Below the pieces are notes generated by a model. The model saw only the letters and a program-made list of their open reading frames with translations, had not been told where the DNA came from and ran no database searches. Both the position numbers and the translations under genes were made by a program. Positions 8,060 through 19,731 of a stretch of 43,328 nucleotides of DNA are shown piece after piece; position 1 is the stretch's first letter; each line of letters starts with the position of its first letter. This stretch comes from Heyndrickxia coagulans DSM 1 = ATCC 7050 (GTDB lineage Bacteria > Bacillota > Bacilli > Bacillales > Bacillaceae_C), in NCBI RefSeq assembly GCF_000290615.1, contig NZ_ALAS01000122.1, forward strand, positions 1 to 43,328, written 5' to 3'.

Positions 8060-8088
8060 AAAAAAGCGGTGGGGCGCACCGCTTTTTT
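8060..8088. terminator. Intrinsic terminator after gatB
   Basis: A perfect 12-bp stem, AAAAAAGCGGTG with CACCGCTTTTTT, and a 5-base loop. The T-run on the minus strand fits termination of gatCAB six bases past its stop. Confidence 0.92.
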
Positions 8089-8094
8089 GAAAAA

Positions 8095-9528
8095 TTACCG
8101 TTTATTCATTTCCTGGATCAGCAGTTTATTGACAATCGGCGGGTTGGCCTGCCCTTTTGTCGCTTTCATGACCTGCCCGACCAAAAAGCCGAGCGCCCGG
8201 TCTTTACCGTTTTTATAGTCAATAATGGATTGTTCATTTTTATCCAGTACTTCTGTCACAATCTTTAAAAGCTCGCCTTCATCAGAAATTTGCACAAGCC
8301 CTTTTTCCTTGACGATTTTTTCCGGGTCGCCGCCTTTTTCGACCAATTCGCGGAAAACCTTCTTCGCCAATTTTGAAGAGAGCGTGCCGTTTTCGATCAA
8401 TTTGATCATGCCGGCAAGGCTTTCCGGTGTAAGCGCAATATCATGCAGTTCTTTCTGGGCTGAATTCAAGTAAGCGGACACTTCGCCCATCAGCCAGTTC
8501 GATGCCTGTTTTGCATCGGCGCCGGCTGCGATCGTCGCTTCAAAAAAATCGGACATTTCTTTCGTGAGCGTGAGCACCATGGCATCATAAGCAGGGAGCC
8601 CGAGTTCTTCTGTGTAACGCTTTTTCCGTTCGTCCGGCAGTTCCGGAATTTCGGCGCGCACCCGTTCCTTCCAGGCGTCATCAATATATAGATCCACAAG
8701 GTCTGGTTCCGGGAAATAGCGGTAATCGTCCGAGCCTTCTTTCACCCGCATCAGAATCGTTTTGCCGGTTGCTTCGTCAAAACGGCGCGTTTCCTGTTGG
8801 ATCACATCGCCTGCAAGCAGCACTTGTTTCTGGCGTTCCTGCTCATACTGCAGGCCTTTGCGCACATAGTTGAACGAGTTCAGGTTTTTCAATTCAGTTT
8901 TCGTGCCGAATGTTTCCTGTCCAATTGGACGGATGGAAATATTGGCATCGCAGCGGAGCGATCCTTCTTCCATTTTGCAGTCGGAAACGCCAGTATATTG
9001 AATGATGGATTTTAATTTTTCAAGATAGGCATACGCTTCTTCCGGAGTGCGGATATCCGGTTCCGAGACAATTTCAATAAGCGGCGTGCCCTGGCGGTTC
9101 AAATCGACGAGAGAATACCCTTCATTTGCCGCGTGGAACAGCTTCCCGGCATCTTCTTCCATATGGATGCGGGTAATGCCGATCTTTTTCTTTACGCCGT
9201 CCACTTCAATTTCAATCCAGCCGTTTTTCCCGATCGGTTTATCAAATTGGGAAATCTGATAAGCTTTCGGGTTGTCCGGGTAAAAATAGTTTTTCCGGTC
9301 GAATTTCGTTTCGGTTGCAATTTCGCAGTTCAGCGCCATTGCGGCCTTCATTGCGTAGTCAACCACTTTTTTATTCAGTACCGGAAGCACGCCCGGATAG
9401 CCGAGATCGATGACATTGGTGTTCGTATTCGGTTCTGCCCCGAAATGCGCAGGCGCCGGCGAGAAAATTTTTGTATTGGTTTTTAATTCAACGTGCACTT
9501 CAAGCCCGATCACTGTTTCAAAATTCAT
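8095..9528 (-). CDS. gatB: Asp-tRNA(Asn)/Glu-tRNA(Gln) amidotransferase subunit B
   Basis: GatB is the tRNA-binding kinase subunit of the GatCAB complex. The complex converts Glu-tRNA(Gln) to Gln-tRNA(Gln), and Asp-tRNA(Asn) to Asn-tRNA(Asn), in bacteria lacking the matching synthetase. The 477-aa protein shows the family start [14 protein letters not shown], the blocks [11 protein letters not shown] and [18 protein letters not shown], and the C-terminal YqeY-like tail ending in [12 protein letters not shown]. The ATG at 9528 is preferred because AAGGGG lies eight bases upstream; a GTG at 9537 overlaps that site. It is the last gene of gatC-gatA-gatB, 12 bp after gatA, and ends at the 8060-8088 terminator. 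Confidence 0.96.
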   Translation of the reverse strand: MNFETVIGLEVHVELKTNTKIFSPAPAHFGAEPNTNTNVIDLGYPGVLPVLNKKVVDYAMKAAMALNCEIATETKFDRKNYFYPDNPKAYQISQFDKPIGKNGWIEIEVDGVKKKIGITRIHMEEDAGKLFHAANEGYSLVDLNRQGTPLIEIVSEPDIRTPEEAYAYLEKLKSIIQYTGVSDCKMEEGSLRCDANISIRPIGQETFGTKTELKNLNSFNYVRKGLQYEQERQKQVLLAGDVIQQETRRFDEATGKTILMRVKEGSDDYRYFPEPDLVDLYIDDAWKERVRAEIPELPDERKKRYTEELGLPAYDAMVLTLTKEMSDFFEATIAAGADAKQASNWLMGEVSAYLNSAQKELHDIALTPESLAGMIKLIENGTLSSKLAKKVFRELVEKGGDPEKIVKEKGLVQISDEGELLKIVTEVLDKNEQSIIDYKNGKDRALGFLVGQVMKATKGQANPPIVNKLLIQEMNKR

Positions 9529-9540
9529 CTTTTTCACCCC

Positions 9541-10998
9541 TTACAATTGCGGTTTTTGGTTATGGAAGTCCGTTGCCTGTTCAAATGCATGGGCAACGCG
9601 GTACACAGTGCTTTCGTCAAAATGCTTCCCGATGATTTGCAGCCCTAATGGCAGCCCGCCTGCAAACCCGCATGGAAGAGAGATCCCCGGGACGCCTGCC
9701 AGGTTGACCGGAATGGTTAAAATATCATTCGCATACATTGTTAACGGGTCTTCAATTTTTTCCCCGATTTTAAAGGCCGCAGTCGGCGTGGTCGGCCCGA
9801 TGATGACATCATATTTTTCGAGCACATCATCAAAGTCTTTTTTGATCAGGGTGCGGACCTGTTGTGCTTTTTTGTAGTACGCATCGTAATAACCCGCGCT
9901 TAGCGCAAAAGTCCCGAGCATAATGCGGCGTTTTACTTCGTCCCCGAAACCTTCCGAACGGGTCTTTTTATATAATTCTTCGAGGCTGGTTGCATTTTTC
10001 GAACGGTAGCCGTAGCGGACGCCGTCAAAACGGGCCAGGTTGGAAGACGCTTCGGATGAAGCAAGCAGATAATAGGCGGCCACGCCGTATTTCGAATGCG
10101 GCAGCGACACTTCTTCCCATGTGGCGCCGAGCTTTTCCAGCACTTTCAAGGCATCGAGAACAGCCTGGCGCGCTTCTTCGCTGACGCCTTCGCCTAAGTA
10201 TTCTTTCGGCACGGCAATTTTCAAGCCTTTTACATCGCCTTTGAGCGCCTCCACATAATCCGGCACTTCCACATCGGCGGAAGTGGAGTCATGCCGGTCA
10301 AGCCCGGAAATTGCCTGTAACAGATAGGCATTGTCTTCCACGGTCCGGGTAATCGGCCCGATCTGGTCAAGAGAAGAGGCGAATGCGACAAGGCCAAAAC
10401 GGGAAACACGCCCGTAAGTTGGCTTCATTCCGACAACCCCGCAAAATGCGGCCGGCTGGCGGATCGAACCGCCTGTATCAGATCCAAGCGCAAACGGCAC
10501 TTCCCCCGCTGCCACCGCTGCAGCCGAACCGCCGGAAGAACCGCCCGGCACCGTATCCAGGTTCCAAGGGTTGCGGGTGATTTGGAATGCGGAATTTTCC
10601 GTCGACGAACCCATCGCAAACTCATCCATATTCAATTTGCCGATTGTGATCGTATTTTCCTTATGTAATTTCTCCATGACCGTGGCATCATAAATGGGAT
10701 CGAAGTTTTCAAGGATTTTGCTAGCACAGGTTGTCCGCAAATCTTTCGTGACAATATTATCCTTGATTCCGATCGGCATGCCGAACAGCATATTTTCAGC
10801 TTCCGGCGAGCCGATTTTGCCGTCCAGTTCCGCTGCGGTTTTGCGGGCCCGTTCTTCATCCAATGTTAAAAAAGCTTTCACTTTGCCGTCTGTTTCTGAA
10901 ATCTTTTGATACGCTTCATCAACAAGTTCTGAAACTTTAACTTCCTTATTATGTAAAAACTCGTGAAGTTCCGAGATTTTATGGTCAAATAAAGACAT
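9541..10998 (-). CDS. gatA: Asp-tRNA(Asn)/Glu-tRNA(Gln) amidotransferase subunit A
   Basis: GatA is the amidase subunit that releases ammonia from glutamine and channels it to GatB. At 485 aa it has the normal length. The amidase Ser-cisSer-Lys triad is visible: K79 in GIKDNI, S154 in [10 protein letters not shown] and S178 in [16 protein letters not shown]. These are the same numbers as in the well-studied staphylococcal enzyme. AAGGAGGGG precedes the ATG with good spacing. It starts 12 bp after the gatC stop, consistent with one transcript and coupled synthesis of the three subunits. Confidence 0.97.
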   Translation of the reverse strand: MSLFDHKISELHEFLHNKEVKVSELVDEAYQKISETDGKVKAFLTLDEERARKTAAELDGKIGSPEAENMLFGMPIGIKDNIVTKDLRTTCASKILENFDPIYDATVMEKLHKENTITIGKLNMDEFAMGSSTENSAFQITRNPWNLDTVPGGSSGGSAAAVAAGEVPFALGSDTGGSIRQPAAFCGVVGMKPTYGRVSRFGLVAFASSLDQIGPITRTVEDNAYLLQAISGLDRHDSTSADVEVPDYVEALKGDVKGLKIAVPKEYLGEGVSEEARQAVLDALKVLEKLGATWEEVSLPHSKYGVAAYYLLASSEASSNLARFDGVRYGYRSKNATSLEELYKKTRSEGFGDEVKRRIMLGTFALSAGYYDAYYKKAQQVRTLIKKDFDDVLEKYDVIIGPTTPTAAFKIGEKIEDPLTMYANDILTIPVNLAGVPGISLPCGFAGGLPLGLQIIGKHFDESTVYRVAHAFEQATDFHNQKPQL

Positions 10999-11010
10999 GC
11001 TTTCCCCTCC

Positions 11011-11301
11011 TTATTCTACGATTGTCGGCACACGGATCATGCCGTCCTGGGTATCCGGCGCATTTTTCAACACAAGCTCGCGCGGCAGTCCTTTTTCCAC
11101 CGTATCTTCGCGCATGACATTGCGGATTTCAAGCACGTGCGTGGTCGGCAGAACCCCTGTTGTGTCAAGTTCATTTAATGATTCCGCAAAATGGATAATA
11201 TCCCCCAGCTGTTTCGCAAATTTCTCCGTTTCCGTCTCATTCATTTCAAGGCGTGCCAGGTCGGCAACGTGTTGGACTTGTTCTTTTGAAATATCAGGCA
11301 T
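11011..11301 (-). CDS. gatC: Asp-tRNA(Asn)/Glu-tRNA(Gln) amidotransferase subunit C
   Basis: GatC is a small 96-aa subunit that wraps around GatA and stabilises its contact with GatB. The sequence matches the family from [17 protein letters not shown] near the start through [11 protein letters not shown] to the C-terminal [28 protein letters not shown] lies before the ATG. It is the first gene of the operon, behind a clear sigma-A promoter about 145 bases upstream. Confidence 0.95.
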   Translation of the reverse strand: MPDISKEQVQHVADLARLEMNETETEKFAKQLGDIIHFAESLNELDTTGVLPTTHVLEIRNVMREDTVEKGLPRELVLKNAPDTQDGMIRVPTIVE

Positions 11302-11445
11302 AGCCTTTCACCTCCGTTATAAAAGTCGCATCAATTGTACGTGGAACCCAATCGGGCGTGCAGTTCATTGCCCCGCAGCACGGCCCGGAAAGCGGGGCCT
11401 GACTGTCCGTTCATATGGGGCGAATCGAACCCTGCAATACTATTG

Positions 11446-11475
11446 ATCATAGCAGAAAAGCCCGCCCTTAAGCAA
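11446..11475 (-). promoter_or_regulatory. Sigma-A promoter of gatCAB
   Basis: TTGCTT, an 18-base spacer and TATGAT on the minus strand. The predicted leader of about 135 bases holds a 7-bp GC-rich hairpin, GCCCCGC (11370-11376) with GCGGGGC (11392-11398). I looked for a T-box in the leader and saw none. Confidence 0.65.
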
Positions 11476-11493
11476 GGGGGGCGCCGGGGGTTG

Positions 11494-11534
11494 CAAAAAA
11501 GAAAACGGAGAAGCTGCTTCAGCCTCTCCGTTTT
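11494..11534 (-). terminator. Intrinsic terminator of aceA
   Basis: AAAACGGAGAAGCTG pairs with CAGCCTCTCCGTTTT (one mismatch). On the minus strand it is followed by CTTTTTTG. It separates aceBA from the gatCAB promoter. Confidence 0.85.
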
Positions 11535-11545
11535 ACGGGTCCCCA

Positions 11546-12823
11546 TTAATGGGTGAATTGTTCTTGCTCGGTCGATCCCGTAAGTGCGGTAGTAGAAGAA
11601 GTGCCGCCTGAGATGACCATCGATACTTCATCGAAATAGCCGGTGCCGACTTCGCGCTGATGGCGTGTTGCCGTGTAACCATATTGTTCGTTCGCAAATT
11701 CTGCCTGCTGCAGTTCGGAATAGGCCGCCATGCCGCGGTCGCGGTAGTTGCGGGCCAGTTCAAACATGCTGTGGTTCAAGGCATGGAAGCCGGCTAGCGT
11801 GACGAACTGGAATTTATAGCCCATGCGCGCAATTTCTTTCTGGAAGTTCGCGATCGTTTTGTCATCAAGTTTCTTCTTCCAGTTGAAAGACGGCGAGCAG
11901 TTGTAAGCCAAAAGTTTGCCCGGGAATTTTTCATGGATCGCTTCTGCAAACCGGCGTGCTTCATCCAGATTCGGCTCGCTCGTTTCGCACCAGATCATAT
12001 CGGCATATGGCGCATAAGCAAGTCCGCGGGCAATCGCCTGGTCTATGCCTGCCTGCGTGCGGTAAAAGCCTTCCGCTGTCCGTTCCCCGGTGATAAATGG
12101 CGCATCATACGGGTCAACATCGCTTGTGATCAGATTTGCCGCATTTGCATCCGTACGGGCAATAATAACGGTCGGCACGCCCATGACATCAGCAGCAAGG
12201 CGGGCTGCAATCAAGTGGCGGATGGCTGTTTGTGTCGGCTGCAACACTTTGCCGCCCAAATGGCCGCATTTCTTCTCGGAAGAAAGCTGGTCTTCAAGAT
12301 GGACAGACGCGGCGCCCGCTTCGATCATCGCTTTTGTCAGTTCGAATACGTTTAACGGGCCGCCAAAGCCGGCTTCTGCATCGGCAACGATCGGTGCAAA
12401 CCAATCAATCCGTTCGTCCCCTTCTGCATGGTGGATCTGGTCGGCGCGCTGCAAGGCCTGGTTGATCCGTTTGACGACATTCGGCACGCTGTTCGCCGGA
12501 TACAGGCTTTGGTCCGGATACATTTGCCCGGCCAGGTTCGCATCAGCTGCAACCTGCCAGCCGCTTAAATAAATGGCTTTCAATCCGGCCTTTACCTGCT
12601 GGACAGCCTGATTTCCCGTGAGTGCGCCCAATGCATGGATATAATCTTCCGTATGCAGCAGGTTCCAGAATTTTTCCGCCCCCCTGCGCGCCAAAGTATA
12701 TTCAATTTGAACAGAACCCCTCAGTTTGAGCACGTCTTCCGGAGAATACGGGCGGACAATCCCCTGCCACCTTTCATCTTTCTCCCAGCTTCGTTTCAGT
12801 TCAAGCGCTTTTTCGTTTACCAT
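11546..12823 (-). CDS. aceA: isocitrate lyase
   Basis: Isocitrate lyase splits isocitrate into succinate and glyoxylate, the first step of the glyoxylate shunt, allowing growth on acetate or fatty acids. The 425-aa protein contains the family's catalytic loop KKCGH at 184-188, with C186 as the active cysteine, plus [17 protein letters not shown] and [13 protein letters not shown]. The ATG at 12823 follows GGGAGGA at a good distance; the longer upstream frame has no ribosome site. It lies 217 bp downstream of malate synthase. Transcription from aceB is likely, though the spacer holds a TGTGATATTCACA palindrome that could be an operator for a separate promoter. B. subtilis 168 lacks this gene, so the pair is an addition relative to that map. 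Confidence 0.96.
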   Translation of the reverse strand: MVNEKALELKRSWEKDERWQGIVRPYSPEDVLKLRGSVQIEYTLARRGAEKFWNLLHTEDYIHALGALTGNQAVQQVKAGLKAIYLSGWQVAADANLAGQMYPDQSLYPANSVPNVVKRINQALQRADQIHHAEGDERIDWFAPIVADAEAGFGGPLNVFELTKAMIEAGAASVHLEDQLSSEKKCGHLGGKVLQPTQTAIRHLIAARLAADVMGVPTVIIARTDANAANLITSDVDPYDAPFITGERTAEGFYRTQAGIDQAIARGLAYAPYADMIWCETSEPNLDEARRFAEAIHEKFPGKLLAYNCSPSFNWKKKLDDKTIANFQKEIARMGYKFQFVTLAGFHALNHSMFELARNYRDRGMAAYSELQQAEFANEQYGYTATRHQREVGTGYFDEVSMVISGGTSSTTALTGSTEQEQFTH

Positions 12824-12945
12824 CAAAAATTCCTCCCATTTTTTCAATATAATGTAAAGCCGCAGGCAAAATAAGGCTTCCTCGGGGTTCAAACGATTCC
12901 CCTTTGTTACAGCTGCGGCGAAAGCAGCTAACATATAGAGCGATT

Positions 12946-12958
12946 TGTGATATTCACA
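12946..12958. promoter_or_regulatory. Perfect 13-bp palindrome in the aceB-aceA spacer, possible operator
   Basis: TGTGA-TAT-TCACA is a perfect inverted repeat with a 3-base centre. The half-sites resemble those of CRP/FNR-type or Rex sites, but the spacing is shorter than in either known class. The regulator is unknown. Confidence 0.35.
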
Positions 12959-13040
12959 CGATTCCTCTCTGTATGGCTCAAGAGCCTTTCATTGCACGTC
13001 TCCCCTTGTTGCGTTCATTCATTGTCAAATTGCCATTCTA

Positions 13041-14636
13041 TCAGCCCAGCAGTTCATACGCCGGCAAGGTTAAAAATTCAATAAATTCATCTTCTTTGAC
13101 AAGCCGGTCAAACAAGGCCACTGCTTCTTCAAAACGGCCGGCCCGGTAATATTCCTCCCCGATTTCCCGGCGGATGCGTTCCAGTTCTTCCGCTTTGATT
13201 TGTTCATATAGCTCAATCGTCACTTTTCTGCCGTCTGCAAGCACGCCCTTCGGATGGCGAATCCAGTGCCAAAGCTGGGTGCGTGAAATTTCAGCCGTCG
13301 CCGCATCTTCCATTAAGTTCGAGATCGGCACAGCGCCCCTCCCCCGGAGCCAGGATTCGATGTACTGGATGCCGGCATAAATGTTTTCGCGGATGCCTTT
13401 TTCCGTAATTTCCCCTTGCGGCACAGCGAGCAGATCATCTGCCGTTGCCGTAAAATCCATCTGCTTGCCGGAATGGATTTGGTTCGGCTCGGGCATTTCT
13501 TTGTTAAATGCTTCCATGGCAACCGGCACAAGCCCCGGATGCGCGACCCAGGTGCCGTCATGCCCGTCTCTTGCTTCCCGCTCTTTATCGGCGCGCACCT
13601 TTTGGAAGGCTTCTTCATTTTTTGCCGGGTCGTCTTTTACTGGGATCTGCGCAGCCATTCCCCCGATTGCCGGCGCATTCCGGCGGTGGCACGTCTTAAT
13701 GGTCAAAAGCGAATAAGCGCGCATAAACGGTACCGTCATGGTGACGAGAGACCTGTCCGGCGTAATAAACTGCGGATTGGTGCGCAGTTTTTTAATATAG
13801 CTGAAAATATAATCCCAGCGCCCGCAGTTGAGGCCTGCCGAATGCTCTTTCAGTTCATACAGGATTTCGTCCATTTCAAATGCAGCCATGATCGTTTCAA
13901 TCAGGACAGTTGCTTTAATGGTGCCTTTCGGGATACCGATATACTTTTGCGCAAAGATAAAAACATCATTCCAAAGGCGCGCCTCCAGATGGCTTTCCAT
14001 TTTTGGCAGGTAAAAGTACGGGCCTGTGCCGTTTTCAAGGAGCCTGCGGGCATTATGGAAGAAATAGAGCCCAAAATCTGTTAAACTGCCGGATACGGGT
14101 TTGCCGTCTACTAAAATATGTTTCTCTTCCAAATGCCATCCGCGCGGCCTGACAATTAAGACAGCGGGATGATCGGCCAGCTTGTATTCTTTTCCGTTCG
14201 GGCCGGTAAACGTAATCGTCCGGTTGACCGCATCACGGAGATGGATCTGGCCTTCAATGATATTCTCCCACGTCGGGGAAGTGGCATCTTCAAAGCAGGC
14301 CATAAATATTTTTGCGCCTGAATTCAAAGCATTGATCACCATTTTCCGGTCAACCGGCCCGGTAATCTCCACACGCCTGTCCTGCAAATCTTCGGGAAGC
14401 GGGGCAATGGTCCAGTCGGATTCGCGGATGGAGGCCGTTTCTTCGAGAAAATGCGGAAGCTTGCCCGACTTGATTTCTTCATCGCGTTTTTTTCTGTAGG
14501 CCAGCAGTTCGCGCCGCCTTTCGCCGAAATGCCGCTCCAGCTGTTCCAAAAACTGCAGCGCTTCCGGGGTCAATATTTCGTCATACCCGTCCTGGATGGA
14601 TCCCGTTACGGTAATGCCTGGTGCTTTGGTCTCCAT
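13041..14636 (-). CDS. aceB: malate synthase A
   Basis: Malate synthase condenses glyoxylate with acetyl-CoA to malate, the second step of the glyoxylate shunt. The 531-aa protein has the length and blocks of the malate synthase A family: [11 protein letters not shown], the [11 protein letters not shown] signature, [17 protein letters not shown], and the C-terminal [19 protein letters not shown]. The ATG at 14636 follows AAAGGGAG; the frame upstream runs through the promoter region and is not used. It is transcribed leftwards before aceA. Upstream lies a TATAAT (14685-14690) without a good -35, which suggests regulated expression. Confidence 0.96.
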   Translation of the reverse strand: METKAPGITVTGSIQDGYDEILTPEALQFLEQLERHFGERRRELLAYRKKRDEEIKSGKLPHFLEETASIRESDWTIAPLPEDLQDRRVEITGPVDRKMVINALNSGAKIFMACFEDATSPTWENIIEGQIHLRDAVNRTITFTGPNGKEYKLADHPAVLIVRPRGWHLEEKHILVDGKPVSGSLTDFGLYFFHNARRLLENGTGPYFYLPKMESHLEARLWNDVFIFAQKYIGIPKGTIKATVLIETIMAAFEMDEILYELKEHSAGLNCGRWDYIFSYIKKLRTNPQFITPDRSLVTMTVPFMRAYSLLTIKTCHRRNAPAIGGMAAQIPVKDDPAKNEEAFQKVRADKEREARDGHDGTWVAHPGLVPVAMEAFNKEMPEPNQIHSGKQMDFTATADDLLAVPQGEITEKGIRENIYAGIQYIESWLRGRGAVPISNLMEDAATAEISRTQLWHWIRHPKGVLADGRKVTIELYEQIKAEELERIRREIGEEYYRAGRFEEAVALFDRLVKEDEFIEFLTLPAYELLG

Positions 14637-14684
14637 ATCTGCACTCCCTTTCTTGTTATAATACAGTGTGTTTTGCATGTTTTT

Positions 14685-14690
14685 ATTATA
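14685..14690 (-). promoter_or_regulatory. Candidate -10 box of aceB
   Basis: TATAAT on the minus strand about 50 bases before the ATG, without a recognisable -35 at 16-18 bases. Just upstream is TGAAAGTGCTGTTA, which matches the CcpA cre consensus except at the core C and the penultimate C. This would fit an activator- or catabolite-controlled promoter, but the evidence is weak. Confidence 0.3.
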
Positions 14691-14769
14691 TAACAGCACT
14701 TTCAAAAATGGTAGCCTTTTTTTGAAAAAAATTTAAAAAATGTTTTCCTTTTTTGAAATGTGACATACT

Positions 14770-14809
14770 AAAAAGAGCAGATACATTTTTCATGTATCTG
14801 CTCTTTTTT
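14770..14809 (-). terminator. Intrinsic terminator of the pcrB-pcrA-ligA-camS operon
   Basis: A perfect 17-bp stem, AAAAAGAGCAGATACAT with its complement, and a 5-base loop. It begins at the camS stop codon, so the stop overlaps the edge of the stem. Confidence 0.92.
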
Positions 14810-15975
14810 CAGTTATAAATATGGACGGTTGGGTCTTTTGCTTTTGAATTCCTTACAATGAGCGCTTTTGCTTCATTGTTGGCCGTGATGCTCACCTGTA
14901 GATTGACGTAATCTGGGAATGTTTTGACCACCAGGCCGGCGACATATTGCGTAAAAGCAATGACTTCCGCCTGCCCGTAAAACTGGATCGGAATGTCGAT
15001 GCTTAAATCAGCAAGCTGCCCGTCACTGTATCTTGCCCTGCCAATGCATCCGGTATAATTCGGGAAAAAGTCTTCAATGTCCGTTTTAAAATTCTCAAAT
15101 GTTTTCTCATCGTCACGATGAGCTTTTTCCGCATCGTCGGACGGGAACAAATAATATTTTTCATTGATGTTTTTCCAATCGTCTGCAGAGGTGCTGTTTG
15201 CCGGAACGGTAGCGTAAGCAAAATAGTTTCCGGGAATCACGGAATCCTTGCTCTGCTGTTTGTACAGCCCGACCGTAATCGGGACATTTTTCAATGCATT
15301 TATATTGCGCAGGCGCCGGACGACTTCCGATGCAATCTGCTTCCCTTTTTCGTCTAACGTTTTTTGGGGAATATTGACGTCATACGTGGAACCGTACTTT
15401 TCCGTCTGATAGTAATAAACTGAGTTCAGGGCAAGCCCGATGGCAACGCCGGACAGTTTGACGTTCCCTTTGCTGTCTTTTGTTAAATAATCCTGTTCGA
15501 GAATTTGCGCCAAATAAATCGGGTTTTTCTCGTTTTGCTGCTTTGCCGATCCTTTTCCATCATTCACCGGATTCAAGCCGACATTGTCCTGTTCTTTCAG
15601 GCCTTTCTTTTTCAACTGGTTTGCCGTATATTTCCGGTTCAGCCATTTTGTAATGGTGTCGGAAGTCAAATACTGGCCTTCCTGAAAAAGATAGTCATCC
15701 GGCGGGTAATTTCTCTGCGCAACCCGCATCAGGCCGGTTTCAAATTCCTCGATATCATACGAAGTGTTTAAGTTGCTGACAACAAGCCCCCGCGATTTGC
15801 TCGTTTTATACGGGTAAATATTTTTATAATACTGGTCGGAAATCTGGTAACTCGAAACAACGGACGTTTCTTTTTTATTGTTGCTTTTCTGGACCACTTT
15901 GTTATCCGAGCCGAAACCCGGTGTACAGCCAGCCAGTAAAACCATCGATATGATGAGGGGGTACCATTTTTTCAT
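14809..15975 (-). CDS. CamS/YerH family sex-pheromone-type lipoprotein
   Basis: This is a 388-aa lipoprotein of the CamS family. In enterococci and staphylococci the cleaved signal peptide of such lipoproteins yields a mating pheromone; the role of the mature protein in bacilli is not known. The first 17 residues are a lipoprotein signal, MKKWYPLIISMVLLAGC, with the lipid-carrying cysteine at 17. A serine/asparagine/lysine-rich linker follows, and then a long soluble domain outside the membrane. GGTGGAAAGG precedes the ATG. It is the last gene of the pcrB-pcrA-ligA operon, 41 bp after ligA, the same position as in B. subtilis (yerH). Confidence 0.92.
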   Translation of the reverse strand: MKKWYPLIISMVLLAGCTPGFGSDNKVVQKSNNKKETSVVSSYQISDQYYKNIYPYKTSKSRGLVVSNLNTSYDIEEFETGLMRVAQRNYPPDDYLFQEGQYLTSDTITKWLNRKYTANQLKKKGLKEQDNVGLNPVNDGKGSAKQQNEKNPIYLAQILEQDYLTKDSKGNVKLSGVAIGLALNSVYYYQTEKYGSTYDVNIPQKTLDEKGKQIASEVVRRLRNINALKNVPITVGLYKQQSKDSVIPGNYFAYATVPANSTSADDWKNINEKYYLFPSDDAEKAHRDDEKTFENFKTDIEDFFPNYTGCIGRARYSDGQLADLSIDIPIQFYGQAEVIAFTQYVAGLVVKTFPDYVNLQVSITANNEAKALIVRNSKAKDPTVHIYN

Positions 15976-16016
15976 ACTGCCTTTCCACCTTTTTGATTTC
16001 TCGCTTTCCCTTGCAT

Positions 16017-18041
<2,025 letters not shown>

Positions 18042-18095
18042 TCAGGGCAAAAGAGGCATTTGCCGCCTGTGTCCCTTTCGTTGTCCAGACTTATT

Positions 18096-19636
18096 CTATT
18101 CTACTTTTGTAATCGGCGCAAACTCGGCTAAAAGCCGTTTGATGCCGACAGGGCTCGGGAATGCAATGTCAAGTTCGGCTGATTTGCCTTCTCCCTTGAC
18201 ACTGACAACCGTGCCGATCCCCCATTTTTTATGTTCGGCTTTATCGCCCACTTGCCAGGAAAGATTGCCGGCCCCGTTTTGTTGCCAGGCAGGAACAACA
18301 GGCGGCCGTTTCTCTTTTCTTTCCGTTTTGCCGCGCGAAACCTGGCGGAAATCGAGCCGGTCTTTTTCCTCCTTGCGAATATCCTCGATCAATTCTTCCG
18401 GAATTTCATTGATAAACCGTGAAACCGGATTGATATTCATGCGCCCGTAAAGCGTCCGCACTTCGGCATTGGTCAGGTACAGCTCCTCCTGTGCCCGCGT
18501 GACGCCGACATACATGAGCCGCCTTTCCTCTTCCATTTCCGCTTCGTCCATAAGGGAACGGCTGTGCGGGAAAATGCCCTCTTCCATGCCGATCAGGAAG
18601 ACAACCGGAAATTCAAGCCCTTTGGCAGCGTGCAATGTCATTAATACAACAGCATCTTTTTGTGCATTATCTTCTTCAAGCCGGTCAATATCGGCGACAA
18701 GCGCCAAATCCGTCAAAAAGGCGACAAGGCTTTTGTCATCGTTCTCTTTCTCAAATTCCTGGGCAACCGAAAGAAATTCATCGATATTTTCGAGCCGGCT
18801 TTCGGCTTCAAGCGATTTTTCCAGTTTCAGCGCATCCCTGTAGCCGGACTTGTCCAGCAATTCTTCCACCAGTTCGGTAACGGATAAATATTCCTGCATC
18901 CGGGTAAAATTGCTGATAAGCTCATAAAATTCCCGGCAGGCTTTGGCAATTTTCGGGCTGAGGCCGATAAAATCTATTTCCTGAAGGACAGTAAATAAGG
19001 AAACCTCCTGGTCCGCCGCATATCGCACGATTTTATCCAATGAAGTCTGGCCGATACCGCGTTTCGGCACATTGATAATCCGGGCCAGGCTGAGGTCGTC
19101 ATCCGGATTGGCGATGACCCGCAAATACGCAAGAATATCTTTAATTTCTTTCCGGTCGTAGAAACGGGTGCCGCCAACGATATTGTAGGCAATGTTCGAT
19201 TTCATTAATACTTCTTCAATGACACGGGACTGAGCGTTCGTGCGGTATAGAATCGCAATATCGGAGTGCCGGCGTTTGCCCGATGCAGTGAGTTCCTTAA
19301 TTTTTCCGGCAACAAACTGCGCTTCCCCCTGTTCGCTATCCGCCCGGTAATAGACGAGATTTTGCCCCTCATCGTTTTCCGTCCATAAATTTTTCTTTTT
19401 CCGGTTTGCGTTGTTTTCGATGACTTTATTGGCCGCCTGTAAAATTTTCTTCGTCGAGCGGTAGTTTTGCTCAAGCAAAATGACTTTCGCGTTCGGATAA
19501 TCTTTTTCGAACGACAGGATATTGGCAATATCCGCACCGCGCCAACGGTAAATCGACTGGTCATTATCCCCGACAACACACAAATTCTGAAATCTTGAAG
19601 CCAACAATTTCACAAGTGTATACTGAGATTTATTGG
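18096..19636 (-). CDS. pcrA: DNA helicase PcrA, 3' exon (downstream of the group II intron)
   Basis: This is the second part of pcrA. After the intron the frame resumes in the middle of a threonine codon with CC-AAT-AAA-TCT, giving (T)[33 protein letters not shown], matching B. subtilis PcrA at this point. The exon carries helicase motifs [43 protein letters not shown] and [13 protein letters not shown]. It ends with the C-terminal [21 protein letters not shown] segment, which in PcrA contacts RNA polymerase. On its own it has no credible start; an apparent ATG lies inside intron domain V. Joined to the 5' exon it completes a 740-aa protein, one residue longer than the B. subtilis one. Confidence 0.93.
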
Positions 19637-19731
19637 ATATGGATAGGTAAGCCTTTGAAGTCATCTCCAGCTTTCCCCCCCATTCACACCGTACGTGAGA
19701 GTTTCCCCTCATACGGCGTTCCATCAATTTG
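19637..19731 (-). other. Group II intron catalytic domains V and VI
   Basis: Domain V is at about 19720-19685 on the minus strand: ACGCCGUAUG pairs with CGUACGGUGU across a stem capped by GGGGAAACUC. The usual catalytic triad AGC next to CGUAUG reads CGC here. Domain VI follows from about 19684, with a purine-rich stem and an unpaired-A candidate in CUUACCUAUC close to the 3' splice site. Confidence 0.8.

Noticed and set aside
11370-11398. GC-rich hairpin in the gatCAB leader considered as a T-box or attenuator
   Set aside because: No T-box sequence and no T-run after the stem; probably just leader structure.
19637-19727. Independent start for the C-terminal half of pcrA inside the intron
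   Set aside because: The apparent ATG codons are within domains V-VI, no ribosome site is present, and the resulting protein would lack the ATP-binding half.
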